From Antennarius striatus (lineage: Eukaryota > Chordata > Actinopteri > Lophiiformes > Antennariidae), in NCBI RefSeq assembly GCF_040054535.1, contig NC_090784.1:15243001-15307000 (forward strand): a DNA stretch of 64,000 bases, written 5' to 3'. The translations under genes were made by a program, and so were the position numbers. Positions 53,225-64,000 of this stretch are shown in pieces (position 1 is the stretch's first letter; every line of letters begins with the position of its first letter). The notes below the pieces were generated by a model. The model searched no databases. It saw nothing but the letters and a program-made list of their open reading frames with translations, and was not told where the DNA came from.

Positions 53225-56200
53225 TTATAACTCCTGCTGGATTAAGAAATAACTTGTGTTGTTTAAGTTCATGGTCTCTGTTCGTTCAATCTCATCCTGC
53301 TCTTCATTTTCTTCTTCCTTTTTTTCTACTTGGCTCTCTGGGTGGTTTTTGTTTGCTGGAGGACGAAAGGTAAACATAGCCTGCCCTTCGGGCGCTGCAG
53401 CAGCAGAGGGTTGAGGGCGAAGCGAGGTTGAAAACTGGGTGATGACACTCAGACTTTGGAATTTGGTTATAAATCTGTCCTTCTGTCTGGTATTGAAAAA
53501 AGATGACAAAAATAATCTGTTGATGGTATATCATCCACTGTTATGTAATATTACAAATGAATATATGTGCGTCTATGTTGTACGGCAGGAAATAGAAGAC
53601 AAAAGCACATGTACCTGAATATGTACGCAGCCAAAATGACTGAAAGCAGAGCAAAGGACCCAGCGATCCACAGTATGTGAGCTGACACCTCCACTGATTC
53701 AGTAGAACCTGAAGACAATGTTGGACCAACTGCAGCAAAGATAGGAGACAGGTTGTAATGGAGCTGAACACCCGCCACACAAGCATATGTTTGTATTGGT
53801 GTGTGAGAAACAAGTGTGTTGAACCATGTTTCCTGTGGTGTGCTTCGTTGTGGGGCCTCTGTTATCATTATGACATTATAACTTCCTGTTAAAATCCAGT
53901 AGGCCATTTTCACATTTAACAACACTTAACAGTGTTTTCTCCATCTCTCTCACACACCCCATTAATCAAAACATCACTGTTTAATTGCCATCTTACCATC
54001 CACCACATTATCCTCTGCACCAGAGCTCTCCACATCTACATAGACTTGAATCTACAAGTTTGAGAGAGACGGAGTGAGATATAAAGGGCATAAGACAGCC
54101 ATGATAACTGCACGGCAAAAAAAGGCATTTGTGATTCCCTCTCTAACAAATGACACATTGAATCTTACCATTGCAGTAGTTGATTCTGGAGCTGTGGAGA
54201 GAACCATGGAGACATGTTACTATATTAAAACAGTTTTATTATGTAGGCTAGAGGGTCCCATTGGGGGATTGGGAGATCCCTGAGTGTTGTGTGTATTCAG
54301 ATCAATAGGAAACATTTTGCTTAATATCAGATGTTATTTTTTCCCCTCAAGATCTTCCCCTGTTTTTTTAAACTGGGTTCACTCAGGGTGCATCTTCACA
54401 TGAATATACAAAACCTCCCTAGGTCTAGATTCAAATAACATTCTCATCTATCTATCAGCACCTCAAAATGATAATTTTTAACACTTTATCTACAGTCAGA
54501 ACTAAGAAACCACACATAAGAACAAGATCTGAGATTGGTAATTAACCTTTCATCTCACTCATGAGAACACAATTTATGCACACTTCAAAAAATAATTATA
54601 ACAAATAAGTGAGCTTGAAAGCCAGTGTTAGCTAGATATGATTGTATGATTCTTAAATAATATTCATTCATTTATTCATCTTCCGAACCGCGTCACCCGC
54701 AGCAGCGGTTCACGGGGAGCTGGAGCCCATCCCAGCTGTCTTAGGGCGTGAGGCGGGCAAACTCTGGGTGCAATGCCAGTGCACCGCAGGATTTGAAAGA
54801 CATTTTATTCCTGTATAATGTACAAAAGCACATGTTACTTTCATTCTACACTGGAAACTATCTTCTGTTCCCCTCTGTCACTCTCCACCTTGCTGTGGTG
54901 GAGGGGTTTTTGCGTTATGCTAATGATCCTGGGAGATGTGTTGTCGGGGGCAATTTGTGATTACAATTTGCCACCCATAAAGTCTCCCATGGCACAGAAG
55001 TTCTAGGTGAAGGGTCGGAAAAAGTGTGGTTAAAAAGATCCATGATGGCAAGTACTCCATCAAATGAGTTTATCTGGCCCAGAGGGATACCGGGGCTCTG
55101 CTTCGGAGCCAGGCCCGGTAATGTGTGTTAGTTGAACCTTAAATCCAAGAGGAAAAATTTGGTTTTCATGTGGAAGAGGGTCTGCAGACCCAGAACTCCC
55201 TGGAGAGACTATATCTCTTGATTGGCCTGGGAACGCCTTAGATGTACCCAGTTGAAGTGTCTGGGGAAAGGAGTGTTTGGGCTTCAATTCTAAAACTGCT
55301 AAAGCAAACTTAATCTGGATAAGCGGTTGAAAACAAACTTCTGTTTCGTTGTGAGTGCCTGGGCCAGATTATGAGCCACTGAGGCTACATCACTGATTTA
55401 TTAGTCACCTTGATTTGCATAATTTCTATAAAGGTTTTTCTGGTTGTGACTGGAAATAAATATCCGTTTGAAATGCTACTAACAGGTGTCAGCTAATTTT
55501 AACTTTGCTCTATGAATATGTTTGTGTGTGCTTGTGTATCTACCTGTCCAACTGGTGCCAAAGACAGGAACAGTCCAGTCACTCCACAGACCATCATATT
55601 CATCCTTAGCTCTAAGCTGTATCAGATACTTAACACCAGGTACGGCATCGGGGATAGAATAGTAACGCCGGTCCTCAACCGTCTTCGTCCACATAGACAC
55701 ACAGACAGGTAAGCACACATCACAATGTCATAAGAACAAAAGAATAAAAACCTACAGGGAAAATTTAAACGTGCATGCACACAAAACATGGATAGTCAGA
55801 CAAGGATCTAAAAAGACCCACCTGCTGATTGGAAAACGAGGATTCCAGAGGTCTGTATTTGACCTCGTATTTTAGTTGGTAATGATTGTCTTGGGACTTC
55901 CAGGAGGCCGGGCGACTCCAGGTGACTTTTATTCTTCTTTCCTGTCCCTCCACCTGTTGGACTGACACGTTCAACGGAGGGTCTGGCTTTACTGGGGGAA
56001 CAGGAACAAGTCAAGTGAGTGCAGCCTCAGAATGCTTCTCTTTAAATCAATGTCAACTCAACTCTCTCTGCACACCCACTTACAAATGTTCAGAGGTGTG
56101 AAGCGCATCAGGGAACTGGTGGCGTTGCCTGCGATACTTGTGACACACAGGTAGACTAAGTGAACGGTTCTCATCTCATCCTCGTTGTAGTCCAAAGCAC

Positions 56201-57647
56201 ACCAGCAACGAGAGGCTGAGGATGAGTATGAGCACGGGAAGGGAAGGAACGCTTCTGTCGGGCTTAGAGGAGGAAACACAGAAGGAGAATTTTGACACGC
56301 AGGAAACACATCACTTTTAACCTTGTGCAGTACCGTTCATTAAAAAAAATTGTTATTGGACTGAGGGTGTTTTTAAAGCAAAGAAGGTGCTGAAAAATCA
56401 CAATCATTACGGTTATATTATTGATATACTGTAGGTAACTGTGCATCTTTTAGCTCCTCCACATGTTTCTGCTGGTCTGTTTCATGGTGATGTTACTCTA
56501 CAGGTTATATAGGTTACAACAGAGCATAAAATTGAGTATAACTGAGTATAATATATAGCTTATTTGAAAAGGTGCTATAACAAGCCTGTATTCTACCTCA
56601 ACAACACTCTCATGGTTCAGATTTAATTATATTGCCATTTGAAACTATTCAAAAAGCACAACATGGCAATCAAATGCAGCATAGGTAGGCTGAATATGTT
56701 TTTACACAAACAAGTCCTCAGTTGGTTAATAGATTAATGAGTGAGAAAGACATTTTCACCTGCAACCTCCCCTGTAGCAGCATTGTCTGTGGTAGAAGGG
56801 AATGGAGAGGGGTAATACTAACCTGGGGGTAGTATTTATATCATTTTACTATTACTTAGACACAAAAACTGACAATTCAACTTCATCCACCTCTGGATCT
56901 AAATTTTTTTTTAGCATGACATGGAGAAATCATTATTGTGTAAAAATTCTTGAAATACCTATTGGAAGCTGTGAATGTATGTAATGTGTAGAACAGCCTG
57001 ACAGAACTGAACACAAAACACAGGCCAGTAAATGCTGAACAAGTAGAAAATAATTTTAACAGAAGAAGCCTTCAGCTGTCAGCAATCAGGCCACTGGAAG
57101 GGGAAACGGTCTGCTTGTGGAACAGAATGACAATCATCATGAGATCAAGACTGCAACCTAGGGTGAAGTACACTCTGAGGGCATCACTGTGATTGTTTGA
57201 CCGAAGTTTGGAATCATGTGTTTGTCATCATGACTAAATGGAATTTTCTGTGATGGTTTAATCTGGATGTATTGGCTCAACTTGTTCAAATTATTTAAGA
57301 TTTGTTACTATATATTCTTTACATTTTGTTTACTGCTTATAAACTTTATATTATATGTATTGATATGAATGTTTGGTTATATGTCGTATAACATTACTGA
57401 TAAGCCTTTAAAAAATTATAATTTGATATTGCGTTGTGTTACACAGCTTTATTTACGATCATCACACCATGTGTTCATGATCTGTCTGTATGTTAGGGTG
57501 TAGTATGTGTCCGTACCTTTTACTGACGAACAGGGAACAGTCTGGTCTCACCGCCACAGGCTCCTGAGGCGTCCAATCACAGCGGATCTTACTGCTTGGT
57601 GACTTTTTAAAGCAGTGCAGGCTGGGCTTCTCCAGAGAATCTAACAC

Positions 57648-57682
<35 letters not shown>

Positions 57683-60100
57683 CCACCTTTAATAGTCCAC
57701 ACAATGGGGAAATTATGTAGCAGACATTATATAGCAGACATGTTCATTCATTCATTCATTCATTCATTCATGCATTCATTAATTCATTAATTCATTCATT
57801 CAGTCATTCATTCATTCAGTCACAGGTAGCCTCCAGGCTCCTTCAAGGGATCATTATTCTAACAGATTAAATTGAAGATTCTTTTTTAATTAGCTGTTAG
57901 TATATTATAACATGCTTCCATAAGTATTTCCCAGAATCAATTGCATTTTTTTATTATGTGTTTATTCCAATAATACAGCAATCATTTAAAACAAATGAAA
58001 ATACCAAACTCAATTGATTTTATTTCGCCATCCTACAATGAGTCTATATTTACTAGTCTATAAAACAATACTAGCTGAATGATTTGACAAAGAATATTAT
58101 CTTTCTCCTCAATTGTTTGTCAGTGACACAATTCCTTGTCCAGTGTTCGGTTAACATTTTAAGTGTGGAAAACAACAACAGCAACAGCTTGTTTTCACAA
58201 TCAAAATACGCAAAGGCAGCTGCTAGCAGAAATATTTATCAAATCAAATCAAATTGACACACTATGATTTTTCTGAAACTGTGACTCACCTGCAATGATT
58301 AATTTTATGGAGAACCGTTCTCTGCCTCTGTAATGACACTTGTATGTCCCGGAGTCAGTCAGTCCCACAGCGGATAGAGACAGCGTTTCCCCTGTCCTCC
58401 ATGGAGTTTGTCTTTGTTCACTTTCCCCCACCCTTCTCATCCATTTCCAATGATGCTCTGAGTTTATGTCCCTTGTTAGCCAGCTTCCATCCTGTTTGTC
58501 CTCTTCGTGATCATCAGTCTTGCCATCAATCTCTTGGACCATGTGATTGGTGGGAGAAGCTGTGTGTTCTGTCTCTCTGAGCCTTCTGATCTGACTTTGG
58601 ACAATATCCCCAGTGTGGTTTTCATTTTTTATATTAACTCCAACATTTGTTGTTGTGTTGTTGGTGGGTGTTATAGGGGTGTGTTGTGTTTCAAATACTC
58701 TTTTGGTGTTAGAGCTGTTTCTGACCTGAAATCCATCCACTGTCACATGACCACTGCAGGTCAGAACTAAGTCACTGCCGGGGGATAAAATCAATACACC
58801 AGGGGGAGGATCTGCACAGAAAACAAAGGATAAGATCCTAATGTATAGAATAAATAAATCAATGTATGTACTGGATACTTTCAATTCTATGTGAGGGTTT
58901 AAAACAGAAAGACAGATTGTGCCTTGAGAAATGTTTGTGAGAGACCAGGAACACAGATGATGCAATGCTGTATAACTAAAACTTCCAACTCATACTGAAC
59001 TTCCTCTTTTAATAAACCTTTCATCTTAACTGATAACATTTCTGGTGTAAACCGTATCAAATCTGTGTCATCTCTTATTTACATTTATAATATTGACTAT
59101 TGCACAGATGTTATTATTGAGCTAAAACCCAAACTCTATTGAGACAGTACAGTATATGTACTGGCTGTCTGTCTGGATTCGCCTGGCTTGACGTCAGATG
59201 TCTTTCGTCCCATTACAGTTTAAACACTCCTTTTTACCATTACTATATATTTTTTATGGAAATCAGAAATGGAAAAAACAGAAGCTCTGCGGTTCAGGAA
59301 TTGTGAAATAACAATGTATCCTTTTAAGTTTTGATTCTCTTCCCTGCGTTTTAAAGTCTTAAATAACTTTTCAGCAGTTTTAATCCGGCAAAACACAACT
59401 AAGACCAAAACATGATTATGAGTGTTGTTGGGCGAGGATTTAATAAAGCTTGAATAAATGGTAGCAGATCTTCTAATGTCTATGTATTAAGGCAAAATAT
59501 TGAAAAAATAAGGCTCAACATCCTGAAGGAATCAGAAAGCAACAATGAAATTGGTAATTTTATAGAAATCCGATTTTATTCATTATAATCCGTAAAAATA
59601 CAAGCACACGTGAAAAGATAAGATGTCTAAGACATTTTTTTAATTAAAACACATATAATGATTCCAGCCTCACAGAATTCAGGATTGGAGTTTAACTGTG
59701 TATAAGTTCTATTTGGCTGTTTTGAATTTACAAACTATAAAATATTTTTACAGTGTGGTATTATTGTGGTATTGATAGTCTATTTAGGTAAAGATGTAAC
59801 AGTAATTATAATATAAAGTATATATAAACTGATCTTTGTATAGATAAAATCCTTTTTTAATTAGACCACTAAATTGAGAGACACGAACACCCCAAACTGG
59901 CGTTTAAAACGAAGAAGCCCTGAAGAAGTTAACTTTAAATCATTATTATGTATTTTTTCTGATATACTATCAATAAATCCAAAAGCAGCTAAACGCAGCC
60001 CAACAAATTAATCTTTACCTTTTCTTGGGCAGCTTCCGTCGAAAATAGTGCGTACCGGTGTTGCGCACAAAACACAGAGAAAAGGGAGAAAAATCCGCAT
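53225..60100 (-). CDS. il6r: Interleukin-6 receptor subunit alpha
   Basis: Ten exons: 60019-60100, 58290-58811, 57517-57640, 56084-56262, 55822-55991, 55544-55682, 54169-54191, 53997-54051, 53615-53729, 53225-53486; phases agree, about 556 residues (human 468). It binds IL-6 and then engages gp130 to signal through JAK/STAT3. Order: signal peptide MRIFLPFLCVLCATPV; an Ig-like domain (Cys46 to Cys186) with a long insertion; two fibronectin-III cytokine-receptor domains, starting EKPSLHCFKKSP and LKPDPPLNVSV; WSDWT at about 392-396 for the WSXWS box; short stalk exons; a transmembrane helix (about 449-468, HILWIAGSFALLSVILAAYI); and a tail ending NNTSYFLIQQEL, comparable to the human NTDYFF end. 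An in-frame ATG 33 bases upstream exists, but the chosen start gives the better signal peptide. The atp8b2-like neighbour fits human 1q21. Confidence 0.9.
54662..54795 (-). mobile_element. Truncated SINE copy 3
   Basis: Only the ATTC-tailed 3' part of the same SINE as 20694-21012 and 37767-38081 is present (GGTTCACGGGGAGCTGGAGC, GGGCGTGAGGCGGG). The tRNA-like head is missing. It lies in il6r intron 6. Confidence 0.75.
54870..55345 (+). mobile_element. Fish interspersed retroelement-like fragment
   Basis: The block starting CACCTTGCTGTGGTGGAGGG and containing GGGGCTCTGCTTCGGAGCCA resembles, from memory, a dispersed repeat common in teleost genomes. No intact frame. Family and ends are uncertain. 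It follows directly on the truncated SINE in il6r intron 6. Confidence 0.5.
57643..57681 (+). repeat. (AAT)n microsatellite next to il6r exon 3 acceptor
   Basis: AAT run of about 39 bases that, on the minus strand, forms the stretch immediately before the acceptor of il6r exon 3 (57640). It replaces a normal polypyrimidine tract with (ATT)n. Confidence 0.85.
57739..57822 (+). repeat. (ATTC)n tetranucleotide tract
   Basis: Imperfect ATTC/AATT repeats over about 80 bases in il6r intron 2. It could be the tail of a SINE, as the known copies here end in similar repeats, but no body was recognised. Confidence 0.8.
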
Positions 60101-61484
60101 TTTTGCGCATGAATCTCCCTGAAACCGACTCATCGCAGCATCGCCTCTTCTTAAGAGAATCCGTTTCAGACTGTAATGATTGTCGTCAAACTTTCTTCGG
60201 GAACAAACAGTCCACTACTGGACAGGACGGAGGTTCTGCCCCGACTTGAAGCTGTGTGCTCGTCAGACCCGTTATTGTGAAACCCCGGCGCGCTTCTTCC
60301 TCTTATCCAGTAGAGGAAATCCTCTCCAATATCAAAATACAACCAGGGCTGATTTCTTTAAATCTCTCATCCAGACAGCAGTGACCATGATTATGGCATG
60401 AATTTTTTTTTTTTTAATGTCGTCTGGATTACTGTCTGCCAATAAAATCTTGTTAAATGTACCGCCAACGACAAAATCTAGATCCACTGTACACGCAAAA
60501 TAGTGAACTTTGTGAGTCGTTAAAGTTAAAGGTATCTACATTCAATTTAGGTAATATAGAGGTGTTAACTTTTTAAAACACTACTTCAAATCATTTAACA
60601 GGTGTTATCTGGCATTTCCTGAACTGCATGCAAGTTTGTGTTATGAAAAAGCAGGTCACATCTGACATTCAGTTATCAAAGCATGATCATCTCCAAACAC
60701 CTCAACTTTAGTCAAGATCAAATTAAAAGGTCAATAGCTTTGTGAAGTATATGCTATGTATAAATAATGACACAGTAAACGACAACATGTACAATCCAGA
60801 ACTCTGTATATCAGTTGCTGCCTCTTTGGTTTTTAATTGGTTGACTTTCTTCTTGTTCAGATTCAAACTAAAATAGCAGCATGATATCCTTTCATTCTGT
60901 CTGTCCGGTACGAGACATTCCATTAGAGGTACATGTATCTGGCTATGATGGACAAAAAACAATGGGAGACTTTTTAAGGTGCCACTCAGCTAAGCAAATA
61001 TAAAATACATCAATATGATGCAAAAAGGAATGAAATACTGTACTAAATAAAGATGAGATAAAGCAAGAAAATAAAAGATACATACTTTTAGCAACAGGCT
61101 AGTAGTGCTCTGCGAATTGAAATACAGTTCTCATTGAGAACCTTTGAGGAACACATAAGCTTGAGTATATTCTTCAACAAAAACACTTATTTAATAAGGC
61201 TTGAGGTTCATTTGCTGAAAATATTGTGATCCTGACCAAACCGCTTTGATTTGGACAGGCGTGAATATCTTGGCTGTGAGTGAAGCGAAACATTCTGAAA
61301 TAATAAGAGTACGGAAGCTTTAGATCAACAGTAGTCAGTCACTTCATCACATTTGTCTCTGCTTCTGCTGCTCTCCTTCGGTACGATACCATAAATCCAT
61401 GATGGTCCATCAGTTATTTATGGGTAGAGCCGTGGGAACAGAATCTTGTTAATGGGATATTTTTTCTGTGACAGATTAATCTAA
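60101..61484. other. il6r promoter and il6r / atp8b2-like intergenic region
   Basis: 60101-60310 is CpG-richer and probably holds the il6r leader and promoter. The remainder is AT-rich, with no exon that extends or joins in frame to its neighbours. Confidence 0.5.
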
Positions 61485-61490
61485 TTTATT
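61485..61490 (-). terminator. atp8b2-like polyadenylation signal
   Basis: Minus-strand AATAAA 144 bases beyond the stop codon of the P4-ATPase gene. Confidence 0.45.
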
Positions 61491-61633
61491 ATAGACATTT
61501 CAGTTCGAAAACAGGGAGAAGACCCTTTTTATAACAGCCTGTGTGTTCTTGGTATGAATGCACAACATATAGTGTGCACGACAACATTAATGACAGTTGT
61601 AAACAAGTTTGTCCTCCAAATATTACGGACATT

Positions 61634-63112
61634 TCATTCAGTCTGGCTGGTTTCCTCAGAAAGGGAGGGTGAATCGTGGTTGTTGGATGCAGCAGGACGA
61701 TTTTTCCAACCAAAGAGGACTTCCTATTGAAAAATAACAATTATTTAATGCAGACAACATAGTAGTTTCATTTTGTATAATTTTAACATGTTTAGTAAAA
61801 GCAGCACACCTGAACAGTCCCCAGAGTGATCATCCAGCCTCCAGGTGAGTCTTCTCCGTTGGGCTTCGCTGCTGTTGGGGTGAGGGTGCCTGGCCTGACC
61901 TGGGCCTGGCCTGAAGCCTGAGGGGCAGCTGAGTCTGAAGTTAGCACTGAAGCCGCTTGGATTTGTGTGGTTAAGGTGAGACCGATTTGTGTTTGGGCTG
62001 CCGCTATACCCATTTCCTCTTCAACAGGTATATCTTGCAAGCCCCCCAAAACTGAGGAGGAGTTTGAGAGTGGCTGAACTGATGCAGAAACACTGCTGGG
62101 CACTGGGCTGCATTCCCCAGAGGCACATGGGGGAGTGTGTGTGTGCTTCTTCCTGCGGAGCGTGTCGATCCAGCTGGAGCTGTGTTTGGAAGCGAAGGTG
62201 GCCAGAGCCAGAGAGGAGAGCCTCATGTTTTTCCCTGAGGTGATCAGTTCTCCAAATCCTTCCTGGTGAGCGAAGGCATAGCCTGACCTCCTGGAGCCAC
62301 CACGAGCGCCCAGACGACCCTCGGACATGCTGCCCGCCCGGTGCCAGGTGCCTCCCGTGCTACGAACTACCAGCTTTCGCTTCTTCTGGAGAACCAGCTG
62401 AGTGTAGCGCACCTGGAAGGTAGATGTGCTTTCAGTTTAATAAAGTCTGTTTGAAAGAAAACTTCAATGCAGACTGCTAGACAACATGTGGTGACCCAAA
62501 ATGAAATGCAGACATGCGTTGAGTATCTAAAGACAGTGATAGGCTGTTATGATCTTTCAAACTGACCTGTTTTCACTGTTTCCATAATATGTGCTAAATC
62601 AATCTGAGCTTTTAAAGATGTCAGCCTAGAATAAAACCCAAAGCTTTCTCATTTTATAACTCAGATTTATCTATCTGGCTGACGAGGACACACACTGAGC
62701 TGGAATTTATGCACTAAAAGCAACTTCAATCTTCACAGTACACTGATCAGGTCAATATTTGTAGAACATGTGTGCAAAATGCAGTGATTGCAAGTCTGAG
62801 TTCATCATCATCATCATCATCACCACACACAACCACATGCGGACAGACTCCGTCCCCAGTCAATCATTGGCTGAGACTAGTGGCAATAACCTGCTGGGAA
62901 GATTCGACATCGACACATGTTGCAATGAAGTCGATGGACTAATCGATGTCAGAAACGTTCTGTTTGTGACTGTTTTCTCACCGTGTCTGAGAGCTGAGGC
63001 TTGAGATCCACCTTGAGGAAGCGGCACGCTAAAACTGGAACTAAGCATATTGCTGTTGCCAGTGCAATAGTTAACCACACGACTGGTTGCAATAATGTGC
63101 TCTGGGCACTGC
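61634..63112 (-). CDS. atp8b2: Phospholipid-transporting P4-ATPase, ATP8B2-like, 3' part
   Basis: Three terminal exons, 62982-63112, 61810-62412 and 61634-61723, with matching phases; the rest of the gene lies beyond the right edge. The first visible exon encodes the last transmembrane helix (VVWLTIALATAICLVPVLAC) followed by FLKVDLKPQLSDT. The next begins VRYTQLVLQKKRKL and carries the class-1 tail block SRRSGYAFAHQEGFGELI followed by SGKNMRLSSLALATF, close to human ATP8B2 from memory. P4-ATPases, with a CDC50 partner, flip phospholipids to the cytosolic leaflet. Human ATP8B2 ends shortly after WIESLRRKK, whereas here about 150 further Ser/Pro/Gln-rich residues follow, ending in the last exon at EETSQTE. 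ATP8B1 and ATP8B4 are less likely given the il6r linkage. Confidence 0.85.
62806..62822 (+). repeat. Short (ATC)n tract
   Basis: About six ATC units in the intron between the two visible exons of the atp8b2-like gene. Confidence 0.75.
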
Positions 63113-63937
63113 CTGCACACACAAAAACACATTACACATACAAAAACATGAGCAAATATCTTCTGTGTACGAAGTTTGTTTACGTAAGCACACAGATATT
63201 AGATGTATTTACACATGATTTCACTTTGAGTGGAAAGATCACATCAACACTAAAACCACTTCAATATGCATACAGACATTTAAAATGAGTCTAAGTTTAC
63301 AATAATTGTACAGATGGAGCAGCATCAATTTTCTAGTAAGCCACAATTATTACTGTTATTTATGGGATATCATACACACCACAGCATTTATAACCTCAGA
63401 TTACATGAGCTAGAGAAACATAGGCCTTTGAAATAAAATAGACTTAACGAACAAAAATCTAAACATAATAAGGCAAAATAATTTAAGACCAAACTTTGAT
63501 GCAGTAAAGAACCAAATAATTCATGACCGAACTCTCTTTAAAAGCAACAATATAAATAAGTTTTAAATGATCCCAATAAAAATAATTTATGAGGTTTTAC
63601 CTCATCAGGTACATACAATGCTGTGTTTGCTGAATTTTATTTGACTTATACAAATCTGTCTTCTTCAGCTTTTGTTTTGTTTTGTTTTTTCAAAAAAAAT
63701 TTCACATTTTATTTTTAATTTTTACAATTTTTATTAACTTTACTGATCCCCGTAGGGAAATATCTTCCTTGTTAACTTTTTGGTTTATTTGCGTTATATA
63801 TTTCTGTATGATATCTGTAAAATTTATTAACTTTTTTAAGTCCTTAAATTATTTATAAAGTTATTTTGTTGTTTACTTTTTGTTATTTGATAGACAAACT
63901 GACATGGAGATCTGATGCAGAAGTAACAGAAGAGTGT

Positions 63938-63986
<49 letters not shown>

Positions 63987-64000
63987 CGTGCGCGCGTGCG
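63113..64000. other. Intron of the atp8b2-like gene to the window edge
   Basis: No further exon with P4-ATPase similarity is visible. The stretch is AT-rich and ends in a GT/GC dinucleotide repeat. The next upstream exon must lie outside the window. Confidence 0.55.
63934..64000 (+). repeat. (GT)n/(GC)n microsatellite at window edge
   Basis: GT run followed by GCGT and CGCG units, continuing past the end of the window. Confidence 0.9.

Overview
This is a nuclear genomic window from a ray-finned (teleost) fish. The evidence is intron-rich vertebrate genes with GT-AG introns, abundant CA/GT microsatellites, Tc1-like transposons, a tRNA-derived SINE and non-LTR fragments typical of fish. Gene models were built by hand: exon protein similarity was recognised from memory of the vertebrate families, and each splice junction was checked for reading-frame phase. 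No database search was run. The fish species cannot be named.

Layout. 0.5-6.0 kb: ecm1 (+), a secreted matrix protein, 10 coding exons. 6.6-15.6 kb: pip5k1a (+), type I PtdIns4P 5-kinase, 15 coding exons. 17.6-19.0 kb: a decayed Tc1-like transposon. 19.7-21.2 kb: a short pentraxin gene (CRP/SAP type, -), followed at 21.86-22.2 kb by a truncated duplicate. 22.9-28.1 kb: psmd4/Rpn10 (+), 10 exons, with a non-LTR fragment in intron 3. 28.7-35.4 kb: znf687 (+), one 5' noncoding and 10 coding exons. 36.5-38.1 kb: a TIR element and a SINE with a perfect target duplication. 38.4-49.3 kb: otoa (otoancorin, -), 28 coding exons. 50.9-51.9 kb: riiad1 (-), 4 small exons hemmed in by long dinucleotide repeats. 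53.2-60.1 kb: il6r (-), 10 exons. 61.6-63.1 kb to the right edge: the last three exons of a class-1 P4-ATPase resembling ATP8B2 (-), the rest lying beyond the window.

Context. To my knowledge ECM1, PIP5K1A, PSMD4, ZNF687, RIIAD1, IL6R and ATP8B2 all lie in human chromosome 1q21, so this window is largely a compact conserved syntenic block. The pentraxin (human CRP/APCS at 1q23) and otoancorin (human 16p12) are the members not expected inside that block. The genes are functionally unrelated; this is conserved linkage, not an operon-like system.

I found no previously undescribed biological system. The points most worth a second look are the pentraxin duplication with an empty SINE site, three frame-supported GC-AG introns, a riiad1 splice donor merged into an AC repeat, and a roughly 90-residue insertion in the Ig domain of il6r.
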